Source: Hyphomicrobiales bacterium (GTDB lineage: Bacteria > Pseudomonadota > Alphaproteobacteria > Rhizobiales > Rhizobiaceae). From it: a stretch of DNA of 64,000 nt. The stretch is from assembly GCA_900468285.1 (NCBI GenBank), contig UBTF01000008.1:248001-312000 (forward strand), in the 5' to 3' direction. Below are positions 55,917 to 64,000 of this stretch, piece by piece (positions within the stretch are counted from its first letter, which is position 1; every line of letters starts with the position of its first letter). A program made the translations under genes and the position numbers. The notes under the pieces are model-generated. The model ran no database searches, was not told the origin of the DNA, and saw nothing but the letters and a program-made list of their open reading frames with translations.

Positions 55917-56522
55917 GTGACCTATTCAACCCTCATGGACAAAAAAGAAAGAGGCTTTCTGGACGGCCACTTTCTCATTGCGATGCCGGGACTGGAGGGC
56001 GGCTCGTTCGAGCGTTCCGTGGTCTATATCTGCGCTCATTCAAATGCCGGTGCCATGGGTTTCATCATCAACCGGTCGCAGCAGATCACGTTTACCGATG
56101 TGTTGCTGCATCTCAAGATGATGGATCGCAACGACGCCATCATGCTGCCAAACCGGACGCGGGAGTTTCCCATCCAGTGCGGCGGGCCGGTGGAGTCCGG
56201 CAGGGGCTTCGTGCTGCATTCGGATGACTATAGCAGTGAATCCAGCATACCCGTGAGCGACGATATCTCGCTGACATCGACACTCGATATCGTCCGGGCG
56301 ATTTCCAGCGGGCGTGGCCCAGACAAGGCGACCATGCTGCTGGGCTATGCGGGCTGGGGACCCGGTCAGCTTGAAAATGAGATTGCCAGCAACGGCTGGC
56401 TCAACTGCCCCGCATCGGAGGAATTGATTTTCGACAGAACGCTCGACAACAAGTATGAGCGCGCTTTGGGGTTGATGGGTGTAGATCCGCGCATGTTGTC
56501 TGCCGAAGCCGGGCACGCATGA
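55917..56522 (+). CDS. yqgE: YqgE/AlgH family protein (UPF0301)
   Basis: A 201-residue cytosolic protein of the UPF0301 family: [20 protein letters not shown], the hallmark [27 protein letters not shown], and [13 protein letters not shown]. The start is likely the GTG at 55917, since GGAGG lies 6 bases before it, or the ATG at 55935; the frame is open to 55833. AlgH was first linked to alginate control in Pseudomonas, but the biochemical role is unknown. It is divergent from the DsbD-like gene. Confidence 0.9.
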   Translation: MTYSTLMDKKERGFLDGHFLIAMPGLEGGSFERSVVYICAHSNAGAMGFIINRSQQITFTDVLLHLKMMDRNDAIMLPNRTREFPIQCGGPVESGRGFVLHSDDYSSESSIPVSDDISLTSTLDIVRAISSGRGPDKATMLLGYAGWGPGQLENEIASNGWLNCPASEELIFDRTLDNKYERALGLMGVDPRMLSAEAGHA

Positions 56523-56535
56523 GATAAATAAGAAC

Positions 56536-56560
56536 GGAACCAAACCCGCGTCGTTACGTT
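56536..56560 (+). promoter_or_regulatory. EcfG (general stress response) type promoter
   Basis: GGAAC (56536-56540), a 16-base spacer and CGTT (56557-56560) match the EcfG/RpoE2 consensus exactly, 52 bases before the CsbD start. CsbD genes are typical members of the general stress regulon in rhizobia. Confidence 0.78.
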
Positions 56561-56612
56561 TTTCCTTCGGTTGCCAGCGCCATGTCTGGTCAATAATCTA
56601 GGGAGAAATACC

Positions 56613-56804
56613 ATGGGTAGCACATCCGATAAAGTAGCTGGTACAGCCAACGAAGTTGCTGGCAAGGTTAAGCAGGGCGTTGGTTCTGCAACAGGCAACG
56701 ACCGTATGCGCGCCGAAGGCGCTGCTCAGGAAACCAAGGGCAAGGTCCAGAAGACTGTTGGCGATGCGAAAGACGCCGTCAAGGGCGCTGTAGACCGCAT
56801 GTAA
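56613..56804 (+). CDS. CsbD family stress protein
   Basis: A 63-residue hydrophilic protein typical of the CsbD family: [20 protein letters not shown] and [20 protein letters not shown] form two repeats of a Lys/Gly/Ala helix. Members are strongly induced by general stress; the molecular role is unknown. GGGAG lies about 8 bases before the ATG at 56613. It has an EcfG promoter and its own terminator, so it is a stand-alone stress gene. Confidence 0.93.
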   Translation: MGSTSDKVAGTANEVAGKVKQGVGSATGNDRMRAEGAAQETKGKVQKTVGDAKDAVKGAVDRM

Positions 56805-56839
56805 TCCTGCGGCTTCCCAGCCAAACGAATTGAATAAGG

Positions 56840-56875
56840 GCGCATGTGTTTACGAAAAAGCACATGCGCTTTTTT
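56840..56875 (+). terminator. Intrinsic terminator after csbD
   Basis: GCGCATGTG (56840-56848) pairs with CACATGCGC (56861-56869) over a 12-base loop and is followed by TTTTTT. Confidence 0.92.
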
Positions 56876-56955
56876 CCGTCCAAATCGACAATTATTGGCG
56901 CCATTTCTGTCTGAACCAAAGAGTTTCGGCGCGGCGCGTTTTCTCGGAGCGTTAA

Positions 56956-58104
56956 ATGCAGCTGTTTTCCTGCGCTGCCTGTGGGCAGCCTGTCCATTTC
57001 GACAATCGTTCCTGCGTCAAATGCGGACATCGCCTTGTATTCGTTCCCGAAAGCCTTTCAATGGAAGCGCTGGAACCTGCAGGTGACCCGAACTGGTCGC
57101 TGGTTTCAGATCCTTCGCGTCAGATCCGTTTCTGCGCAAATGAAGTCAACGATGTCTGCAACTGGTCCGTACCGGCCGACAGCGATCACAAATTCTGCCC
57201 GGCCTGCAGCCATAACCGTCTGGTGCCGGATGCTTCGACTGAAGAGGGCGTGGAACAGTGGCGTCGTCTCAGCCAGGCGCAGCGCCATCTTTTTTACTCC
57301 ATGCTGCGATTGAAGCTGCCACATCCAAACCGAGATGCGGACCCGCAGGGCGGCCTCGTCTTTGACTTTTTGGTCGATGAAGTCGCGCCCGATGGCTCCA
57401 TCATTCCTGCCATGACGGGTCATGACGAGGGCCTGATCGCCATTCGTGCCGCAGAAGCGGATGACGCGACACGCGAGCAGGTTCGCAGCAACATGAACGA
57501 GCCCTATCGAACGATGCTCGGGCATTTTCGTCACGAGGTCGGCCATTTCATCTGGAACAAGCTCGTGCGTGACGCCAACCGGCTCGAAGCCTGCCGTGAA
57601 GTGTTCGGAGATGAGCGTGAGGATTATGGCGAGGCGCTGAAGCGCAATTATGAGTCGGGTCCTCAGCCGGGCTGGCAGGAAAATTTCATCAGTTCCTATG
57701 CCTCAGTTCACCCCTGGGAGGATTTTGCGGAGTGCTTTGCCCATTATCTCCACATTGTCGATACGCTGGAAACCGCGCACGCCTTTGGTATCGCGATTGA
57801 GCCGGAGGGGCATGAAGAGCTGGAAACGGATGTTTCTTTCGAGCCTTACAGCGCCAGAAGCGCTCGCCAGATCGTCAATGCCTGGGTTCCCTTGAGCGTG
57901 GCCCTCAACTCCATGCAGCGCAGCATGGGCGAGGCGGATCTCTACCCGTTCGTCCTGACACCCGCCGTCATGGTCAAGCTGGAATTTCTGCACAAGCTGC
58001 TGCATGGCAAGGTTCCCGAGGACCAGCAGCAGAACAACTGGCAGTCCCAGCCGCAACAGCAGCCCATGCAGTCAGAACAGGATCAGGCTCTCTTGACCAC
58101 CTGA
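56956..58104 (+). CDS. Putative zinc-binding metallopeptidase with N-terminal zinc ribbons
   Basis: A 382-residue soluble protein. Two cysteine pairs form an N-terminal ribbon (FSCAACGQP and SCVKCGH, residues 5-25) and two more a second one (FCANEVNDVCNW and FCPACSHNRL, near 60-90). The metallopeptidase-like core has the zinc motif HFRHEVGHFIWNKL near residue 195 and a downstream acid in WEDFAECFAHYLH near 258. The C-terminus is Gln-rich. I know it as a putative zinc-binding metallopeptidase family of unknown substrate. Its last 22 bases overlap the 3' end of the convergent GGDEF-EAL gene. Confidence 0.85.
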   Translation: MQLFSCAACGQPVHFDNRSCVKCGHRLVFVPESLSMEALEPAGDPNWSLVSDPSRQIRFCANEVNDVCNWSVPADSDHKFCPACSHNRLVPDASTEEGVEQWRRLSQAQRHLFYSMLRLKLPHPNRDADPQGGLVFDFLVDEVAPDGSIIPAMTGHDEGLIAIRAAEADDATREQVRSNMNEPYRTMLGHFRHEVGHFIWNKLVRDANRLEACREVFGDEREDYGEALKRNYESGPQPGWQENFISSYASVHPWEDFAECFAHYLHIVDTLETAHAFGIAIEPEGHEELETDVSFEPYSARSARQIVNAWVPLSVALNSMQRSMGEADLYPFVLTPAVMVKLEFLHKLLHGKVPEDQQQNNWQSQPQQQPMQSEQDQALLTT

Positions 58105-60995
58105 AAACGCTCACGAAGCAGTCGCAAGGCCTCATCCGGCGTATCCGGGGTGCCAAACAGGAAGCTCTGCCCGTAATGACAATTCATGCGGGCGAGTTCT
58201 GCTGCGTCTTCCGGCGTCTCTATGCCTTCTGCCACGACCTGCATCTCGAGCGCCCGCGCCATGGCAATGATAGAGCGAAGAAGAACATTGCGCTTGTCGC
58301 TGGTATTGGCGACCAGCGCCTTGTCCAGCTTGATCGTGTCGAAGGGGAAGCGCGTCAGATACGCAAGCGAGGAATAGCCGGTTCCGAAGTCATCGAGCGC
58401 CAGGCTTAGGCCCGTATCCTTCAGTTTCGCCAGAACAAGACGTGCCTGTTCCGGATTTTCCATGACCACCGATTCCGTCAGCTCCAGCTTCAACTGTGCC
58501 GGGTTGCAGCGGGTTCGTTGCAACATGCTGCGCACATCGGTGTACAGCTCATTGTTGAGGAGTTGGGCGCTGGATATGTTCACGGAAATGAAGATCGGCA
58601 GCTTATCGATGGCGTGCTGCCAGTCCATCAGATCGGTCGCGGCCCGCTCGAGTGCGAACATGCCAAGCGGCTCAATGAGCCCCGAAGCCTCGGCAACGGG
58701 AATGAACTCGCTTGGAGGGATGTTGCCGCGCTTGGGGTGCTCCCATCGCATCAGCGCCTCAAAGCCCGCCAGCGCGCCGTTGTCCAGCTTGATGATCGGC
58801 TGGTAGGCAAGCGACAACTCCTTGCGCTCAATGGCGCGGCGAAGATCGCTTTCCATCTGCAGACGGTCCGTGCCCGACGTGCGGAAGGCGGGACGGAACG
58901 GTTCCACGCGGTTTCCACCGGCCCGTTTTGCCCGGTACATGGCAAGTTCGGCATCGCTTAAGAGACCGGCGGCATTTTCCTGCTGGTCTATCCAGGACAC
59001 CAGACCGATGGATGCCGTCAGAATGATTTCGCGATTGGCGAAATTGATCGGCACCATGATCGCCTTGTTCACCGCTTCGGCAAAATCGGCCACTCTTTGC
59101 GGGTCGCGTTCGGAGACGAGAATCAATCCGAATTCATCACCGGACAGGCGCGCAAGAGTATCCTGGGGCTTGAGAAGGCGGCGCAGACGGCGCGTCAAGG
59201 CAATCAGGATGTTATCACCAGCAGCAATGCCAAGCGTGTCGTTGACCAGCTTGTACCGGTCGATGTCGATTGCCATGACCGTTGGACGCACGGTTTCTCC
59301 GTCCGGCGCAAGGTTGAGAACCGATTGCAGCCGGTCGAGAAAGACCTGGCGATTCGGCAGTCCGGTCAGGTTGTCGCTCAAGGCGTCCTGAAGCAACCGC
59401 TCAACGGAATTCTTCTGCTCTGTAATATCGGTGATGGTGCCAACGCAGCGAATGATTTCGCCGTTGGAGCCAAGCACGGGACGGGCGCGAATCTGCAGCC
59501 AGTGAAAATGCCCGTCTTCGGCGCGGATGCGAAATTCGTGGTTCAGGCGTCCCTTGCGGTGATCCAGGAGCACATCGAGCGTGGCCTTGAAACGGTCGCG
59601 GTCATCTGGATGCAGCCGCGGCAGCCAGTTGCGAGCCGCTCCGTGCATCGTGCCGGGATTAAGCCCAAGCTTGACCGAAACATCGGGCGTCGTCACGATC
59701 CGGTCGCGTGTCACATCCCAGTCCCAGACGGTATCGCCACTGCCGGTCAGGGCCAGCGATTGTCGCTCCAGATCGGAGAACAGGCCCTGTTGATAGGCGC
59801 TGCCCGCGAAAGCGTGTTGAATAACGGTAAAGCCGATCAGAAGCACGATCAGGACAAGGCCACCGCCCAACGCGGGCTGGACGATATCATTGTCGAGCTG
59901 CCCGGTCACCGTCAGCCAGCTTCCGAACAGCCACACCAGAATGAGCGCCCATGAGGGCACAAGCAGAATGGCGCGGTCGTAGCGGTTGAAGCCGAGATAG
60001 ATGATCAGCACGATCCCTGCCGTTGCCGTCAGCGCAAAGGACAGCCGGGCAATGCCCGACGCGATGGAGGGATCATAGATGGCGACGCCGAACAGCGCGC
60101 CAAGCCCGATGATCCAGGCAAATGTCGCATAGCCAAGATGGGCGTGCCATCTGTTGAGGTTGAGATAGGTGAACAGGAAGACGACGAAACTGGACGCAAG
60201 TGCCACCTCCGCGCCCGCTCGCCATATTCGCTCGTCGCTTGAGGTGACCGTGATCAGCTTTTCCAGAAAGCCGAAATCGACGCAGATATAGGCGAGAACG
60301 GCCCAGGAGAGGGCCGCTGATGCCGGCAAAACGGAGGTGCCCTTGACCACGAAGAGAATGGTCAGCAACACCGCCAGCAGACCGGCAATGCCAAGCACGA
60401 TACCGCGATAGAGCGTGAACGCGTTGATCGTGTCCTTGTAGGCTTCCGGTTCCCAGAGATAAAGCTGCGGCAATTGCGGCGTGGAAAGTTCGGCCACGAA
60501 GGTGATGACGGCACCCGGGTTCAGCGTGATGCGAAAGACGTCTGCATCGGCACTTGGCTGTCGGTCCAGCGCGAAGCCTTCGCTGGGGGTGATAGCGATA
60601 ATGCGCTGCGAGCCGAGGTCAGGCCAGAAAAGCTTGGAATTGACCAGACGGAAATGCGGCGCGACGATCACCCGCTCCAGCTGTTCCTCGGAAACGTTGG
60701 CGAGCGCAAACACCGCCCAGTCGCCCTGGTGGGTGGGGGAAGACGCGCGCACCTCGATGCGTCTGCGAATGCCGTCCGGTCCTGGTGCCGTCGAAACCTG
60801 AAAGGCTTCGCCCTGATTGGCGTAAATGTCGGTGGTGGCCGTCAGATCGAGCGCATTGTCATCGCGGGAGATTTTGACGGGCTCGAATGCATGGGCCTGC
60901 GCTGCGAAGAAAACGCAGACGAAAAGCAGGGAAATGAAGCGCGCTGCGGCCACGAAAGGTCTGATGAGGCGCGACGCAAGGCTGTTATATGTCAT
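58083..60995 (-). CDS. 7TM sensor protein with PAS, SGDEF and EAL domains
   Basis: A 970-residue c-di-GMP enzyme. A signal-like N-helix and a periplasmic domain (about 37-185) precede seven membrane helices (about 193-395), an arrangement like 7TMR-DISM receptors. A PAS domain (about 415-525) leads to a GGDEF domain whose signature reads SGDEF (near 618) and whose inhibitory site has Lys for Arg (KPQD), and to an EAL domain that looks intact (GFEALMRWEHP near 746, DDFGTGYSSLAYL, EGIETPED). It starts 5 bases after the GNAT gene, probably in one operon with it. Phosphodiesterase activity seems likely; cyclase activity is uncertain. Confidence 0.9.
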   Translation of the reverse strand: MTYNSLASRLIRPFVAAARFISLLFVCVFFAAQAHAFEPVKISRDDNALDLTATTDIYANQGEAFQVSTAPGPDGIRRRIEVRASSPTHQGDWAVFALANVSEEQLERVIVAPHFRLVNSKLFWPDLGSQRIIAITPSEGFALDRQPSADADVFRITLNPGAVITFVAELSTPQLPQLYLWEPEAYKDTINAFTLYRGIVLGIAGLLAVLLTILFVVKGTSVLPASAALSWAVLAYICVDFGFLEKLITVTSSDERIWRAGAEVALASSFVVFLFTYLNLNRWHAHLGYATFAWIIGLGALFGVAIYDPSIASGIARLSFALTATAGIVLIIYLGFNRYDRAILLVPSWALILVWLFGSWLTVTGQLDNDIVQPALGGGLVLIVLLIGFTVIQHAFAGSAYQQGLFSDLERQSLALTGSGDTVWDWDVTRDRIVTTPDVSVKLGLNPGTMHGAARNWLPRLHPDDRDRFKATLDVLLDHRKGRLNHEFRIRAEDGHFHWLQIRARPVLGSNGEIIRCVGTITDITEQKNSVERLLQDALSDNLTGLPNRQVFLDRLQSVLNLAPDGETVRPTVMAIDIDRYKLVNDTLGIAAGDNILIALTRRLRRLLKPQDTLARLSGDEFGLILVSERDPQRVADFAEAVNKAIMVPINFANREIILTASIGLVSWIDQQENAAGLLSDAELAMYRAKRAGGNRVEPFRPAFRTSGTDRLQMESDLRRAIERKELSLAYQPIIKLDNGALAGFEALMRWEHPKRGNIPPSEFIPVAEASGLIEPLGMFALERAATDLMDWQHAIDKLPIFISVNISSAQLLNNELYTDVRSMLQRTRCNPAQLKLELTESVVMENPEQARLVLAKLKDTGLSLALDDFGTGYSSLAYLTRFPFDTIKLDKALVANTSDKRNVLLRSIIAMARALEMQVVAEGIETPEDAAELARMNCHYGQSFLFGTPDTPDEALRLLRERFQVVKRA

Positions 60996-61000
60996 TTATC

Positions 61001-61591
61001 CTACTGCGTCCCGACGGGATTTTGACTGTCGGAGATGAGGGAGAACATGACATGGTCCCGCCACTCGCCGTTAATTTTAAGATATTCCCGCAAGAGGCCT
61101 TCCCGCTGAAATCCGGCATTTTCAAGCAGCCGTATGCTTTTGAAGTTCTCTGGAATACAGGCTGCCTCAATTCGGTGCAACTGAAGTCCGTTGAAGATGT
61201 AGGGTATTACCAGCTTTAATGCGGCAGACATATGGCCTTGGGCAGCATATGGCTCGCCAATCCAATATCCGATCATGCAGCTTTGCGCGGCGCCACGCCT
61301 GATATAGCCCACCGTAATGCCGCCCAGAAGCGTGGTGTTCTGTTGAAACAGCAGCATGGAAACCGCAAGGCCGGAGGCAAATTCCTGGCCGTTGCGGGTT
61401 ACTCTGACGCGAAAGGAGCTCTCGGTCAGCTCGTCGGCGCGCCAGGTCGGTTCCCACGGCTGCAGAAACTGCCGGCTTTCCGAACGCAGCTTGTACCACT
61501 GCCGATAATCCGAATATCGCGGCAGTCTCAGCAGGTAGTCGGCATTGCGAAGTTCTGGCGTATCACTGTTGCGGGAAAGAAAACGCAGCAT
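61001..61591 (-). CDS. GNAT family N-acetyltransferase, RimJ-like
   Basis: A 196-residue acetyltransferase of the RimJ/RimL group, which acetylates protein N-termini, here perhaps ribosomal. Conserved parts are IGYWIGEPYAAQGHMSAAL with the acetyl-CoA loop, and LHRIEAACIPENFKSIRLLENAGFQREG. It lies 46 bases after the M16 peptidase gene and 5 bases before the SGDEF-EAL gene, so these are probably cotranscribed. The acceptor is unknown. Confidence 0.9.
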   Translation of the reverse strand: MLRFLSRNSDTPELRNADYLLRLPRYSDYRQWYKLRSESRQFLQPWEPTWRADELTESSFRVRVTRNGQEFASGLAVSMLLFQQNTTLLGGITVGYIRRGAAQSCMIGYWIGEPYAAQGHMSAALKLVIPYIFNGLQLHRIEAACIPENFKSIRLLENAGFQREGLLREYLKINGEWRDHVMFSLISDSQNPVGTQ

Positions 61592-61637
61592 GTAAGGTCA
61601 AACCTCATCCCACTTGCCACGGACACATGCCCTGCCG

Positions 61638-62936
61638 TCAGCCGTTTGCCTGAATCTTGATGGACGGCGATGCGGAAAGCTCCGCCGTAATGTCCGATAG
61701 CGGCGAGAGGTTTTCCAGCGGGCCGATAGCAGACAATGTCGGAACCTTATCGAAAAACAGCCGTCCCGCAAGATCGGTCAGACGCTCTGTGGTGATGTCA
61801 CCCAGACGCGTCATCATCTCGTCATTCGGAATCGGGCGGCCATAGAGCATCATCTGGCGTGCGATCTGGCCTGCACGGGCCGCCGGGCTTTCCTGACCCA
61901 TCAGAAGCTGGGCGCGAATCTGGGCACGGGCGCGGTCGATTTCCACCTGATGAATGGTCTGCGAGGACTTGCGAAGCTCATCGATGATGACGGGCACCAG
62001 CTCCGGCAGGTCGTTGCTGCCGGTGGCGGCATGGATGCCGAAAATGCCCGTATCGGAAAAGCCCCAATGGAAAGCATAGACCGAGTAGCACAGACCGCGA
62101 TTCTCGCGCACTTCCTGGAACAGGCGAGAGGACATGCCACCGCCGAGAATGTTGGCGAGGATCTGCGAACAATAAAAATCGCGCGCGTGATAGGCCTTGC
62201 CTTCAAAGCCCAGCAAAACCTGAGCGTCCATGAGATCGCGCGCCTCACGTATTTCGCCGCCCGTATAGATGGCTTTTTCCATGACAGGAGTAGCAATTGG
62301 CTGCTGCGGCAGTCCGGCGAAGCGTTGCTCCACCTGCTTGACGAAGCTTTCATGATCCACCGCACCAGCGGCCACCACGAAGATACGATCAGTCGTGTAG
62401 TTTCTCGCCAGATAATGGCGGATCTGCCCGGTCGTAAAGGACTGGACGGTATCCGGCGTGCCGAGAATGGGGCGGCCGATGGTCTGGTCGCGATAGGCGA
62501 CACCGGAGAAATTGTCGAAGATCACGTCGTCGGGCGTGTCGGTCGCCGCGCCGATTTCCTGAAGAATGACATTCTTCTCGCGCTCGAGCTCCGCCTCTTC
62601 GAAAGCGGACTCAGTCAAAATGTCGGCCAGAATGTCGACCGCAAGCGGCACGTGGTCTTTCAGCACGCGGGCGTAGTAGGACGTCGTTTCGGTGGATGTG
62701 GCAGCATTGACCTCGCCACCGACATTCTCGATTTCCTCGGCAATCTGTCTCGCCGTACGTCTCGCCGTACCCTTGAAGGCCATATGTTCGAGAAGATGGG
62801 CGATGCCATGCTCGTCGTCTGTCTCGTTGCGTGAGCCGGACTTGATCCACACGCCGAGAGCGACGCTTTCAAGATGTGGCATTCTTTCCGTAACAACGGT
62901 CAACCCGGAGGCAAGCCGGGTCACATTTACACTCAT
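61638..62936 (-). CDS. M16 family zinc metallopeptidase (processing-peptidase-like)
   Basis: A 432-residue pitrilysin-family protease similar to bacterial homologues of the mitochondrial processing peptidase beta subunit. The inverted zinc motif is in IAHLLEHMAFKGT near residue 50, and the distal Glu in FEEAELEREKNVILQEIGA near 125. The C-terminal half (GFSDTGIFGIHAATGSND) is the inactive partner domain. It starts 20 bases after thrC and is part of the minus-strand run thrC, M16, GNAT, SGDEF-EAL. Confidence 0.94.
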   Translation of the reverse strand: MSVNVTRLASGLTVVTERMPHLESVALGVWIKSGSRNETDDEHGIAHLLEHMAFKGTARRTARQIAEEIENVGGEVNAATSTETTSYYARVLKDHVPLAVDILADILTESAFEEAELEREKNVILQEIGAATDTPDDVIFDNFSGVAYRDQTIGRPILGTPDTVQSFTTGQIRHYLARNYTTDRIFVVAAGAVDHESFVKQVEQRFAGLPQQPIATPVMEKAIYTGGEIREARDLMDAQVLLGFEGKAYHARDFYCSQILANILGGGMSSRLFQEVRENRGLCYSVYAFHWGFSDTGIFGIHAATGSNDLPELVPVIIDELRKSSQTIHQVEIDRARAQIRAQLLMGQESPAARAGQIARQMMLYGRPIPNDEMMTRLGDITTERLTDLAGRLFFDKVPTLSAIGPLENLSPLSDITAELSASPSIKIQANG

Positions 62937-62956
62937 ATCACGTCTTTCCGCGTTGC

Positions 62957-64000
62957 TTAACTCTTGGCGCGAGCATGGTTTCCGATGAAGGTTTCAACGG
63001 CGTTCAGCTCAGCATCCAGAATATCGAAACGCTCCTCCCGGTTCATAAGATCAGCAAGCCATAGTGGAAGGGCAGGATCGATTGCGCAAGCGGATTTTAC
63101 AGCTGCAGGAAATTTCGCTGGATGCGCGGTGGACAAAGTCACCATTGGGCTCTTTGATTTCTCATGCTTTTTCGCAACGAACACGGCCGTTGCCGTGTGC
63201 GGGTCGAGCAGATATCCCGTCTGCGCCAGCGTGTCTCTGATGGTGTCGGCCACCTGTTTTTCGGTGGCGCGGCCAGCCCGGAAGTCGCGCTTGATGAACT
63301 TCATGGCCTTGTCGCCGATCTCGAAAGCGCCGGATTGCTTGAGCCCGTCCATGGAGCGTTTGACGGCGGATGCGTCGCGGTCATAGGCTTCAAACAGGAG
63401 ACGCTCGAAGTTTGACGAAATCTGAATGTCCATGGAAGGCGAGGTCGTTGCGTGCACGCCGCGCATTTCATAGCGACCCGTTGCAAGCGTGCGCGCCAGA
63501 ATGTCGTTGTCATTGGTGGCGATCACCAGCTTGTCGATCGGCAAGCCCATCTGCTTGGCGACGTAGCCCGCGAAAATGTCGCCGAAATTGCCGGTCGGCA
63601 CGGTGAAGGACACTTTGCGGTCCGGGCTGCCAAGCGAAAGGGCGGCGGTGAAGTAATAGACCACCTGCGCCATGATGCGCGCCCAGTTGATGGAGTTGAC
63701 GCCGGACAGCTTGACGCTATCGCGGAATTTGACGTCGTTGAACATCTCTTTGACGAGGTTCTGGCAGTCATCGAAATTGCCATGAACAGCCACGGCATGA
63801 ACGTTGGATGCCGTCGAGCTCGTCATCTGTCGCTGCTGGACCGGCGATACCTTGCCATGCGGAAACAGGATGAAGATGTCGGTGCGCTCACGTCCGGCAA
63901 AAGCGTCGATGGCTGCGCCGCCAGTGTCGCCCGAGGTCGCGCCGACAATTGTCGCGCGTTCGTTGCGCTGCGCGAGCGTGTAGTCCATCAGGCGGGCGAT
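62957..64000 (-). CDS. thrC: Threonine synthase (partial, N-terminus outside window)
   Basis: ThrC converts phosphohomoserine to threonine with pyridoxal phosphate; thrB lies at 52.4 kb. About 347 residues are visible, starting with IARLMDYTLAQRNERATIVG just after the usual PLP-lysine motif, which therefore lies just outside the right edge. The PLP phosphate-binding loop GATSGDTGGAAI and PTGNFGDIFAGYVAKQMGLP are present. It continues beyond the window. Confidence 0.95.
   Translation of the reverse strand: MARLMDYTLAQRNERATIVGATSGDTGGAAIDAFAGRERTDIFILFPHGKVSPVQQRQMTSSTASNVHAVAVHGNFDDCQNLVKEMFNDVKFRDSVKLSGVNSINWARIMAQVVYYFTAALSLGSPDRKVSFTVPTGNFGDIFAGYVAKQMGLPIDKLVIATNDNDILARTLATGRYEMRGVHATTSPSMDIQISSNFERLLFEAYDRDASAVKRSMDGLKQSGAFEIGDKAMKFIKRDFRAGRATEKQVADTIRDTLAQTGYLLDPHTATAVFVAKKHEKSKSPMVTLSTAHPAKFPAAVKSACAIDPALPLWLADLMNREERFDILDAELNAVETFIGNHARAKS

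Overview
The window looks like a stretch of the main chromosome of an alphaproteobacterium of the Rhizobiaceae, most likely Agrobacterium or a close Rhizobium relative. The evidence is gene content and order that I associate with that group: the aa3 oxidase run ctaC-ctaD-ctaB-coxF-ctaG-ctaE followed by DUF983, surf1, ispH, thrB and rnhA; xseB and dxs near a bioMNY biotin transporter; BA14K-like secreted proteins; a RIME-like palindromic repeat; and GGAAC-N16-CGTT promoters typical of the alphaproteobacterial general stress sigma factor EcfG. I see no tRNA, rRNA, CRISPR array, insertion sequence, phage gene or plasmid function. It reads as core chromosome, with thrC cut at the right edge and purD at the left.

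Layout. 1-9.5 kb: purD (partial), tex, a cyclopropane fatty acid synthase, ubiA, a DUF6101-type protein, and a Sua5/FAD-oxidase pair. 10-12.7 kb: a Rieske oxygenase and its reductase, resembling the glycine betaine monooxygenase GbcAB. 12.8-18.4 kb: two BA14K-like secreted paralogues, a CorA/ZntB-type transporter ended by a RIME-like repeat, an acyl-CoA dehydrogenase/enoyl-CoA hydratase operon, and a small Cys-containing exported protein. 18.4-29 kb: RNA methyltransferases, a chemoreceptor, dxs, pirin, xseB, an HDAC-like amidohydrolase and bioYNM. 29-36 kb: a YcaQ-like glycosylase, aroC-ribBA, and a PAS-GGDEF-EAL protein. 36-44.5 kb: DUF1344, a histidine phosphatase, fabI, a J-domain protein, a lipoprotein, pdxH, a MazG-like protein, HAD and VOC proteins, tldD and an IalB-type protein. 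44.6-53.8 kb: the cytochrome oxidase and threonine block. 53.9-64 kb: Dabb protein, peroxiredoxin, DsbD-alpha protein, YqgE, CsbD, a zinc-ribbon metallopeptidase, a second GGDEF-EAL protein, a GNAT enzyme, an M16 peptidase and thrC.

The clearest functional unit is the aa3-type cytochrome c oxidase operon. Structural subunits (ctaC, ctaD, ctaE) are interleaved with heme A synthesis (ctaB), copper insertion (ctaG) and a 43-residue membrane protein (coxF). Assembly factor surf1 lies just beyond a strong terminator. Its leader carries a perfect FNR/FixK box, so oxygen-responsive control is likely.

Most genes are conventional, and I did not find a convincing new multi-gene system. The observations most worth following are regulatory: the FNR/FixK box at ctaC, two EcfG-type promoters (BA14K-like gene and csbD), a LiuR-like operator before the acyl-CoA dehydrogenase, and helically phased TGTCGC repeats before gbcA. 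Protein oddities include the His-rich CtaD N-terminus, the orphan DsbD-alpha protein, and the degenerate cyclohydrolase half of RibBA.
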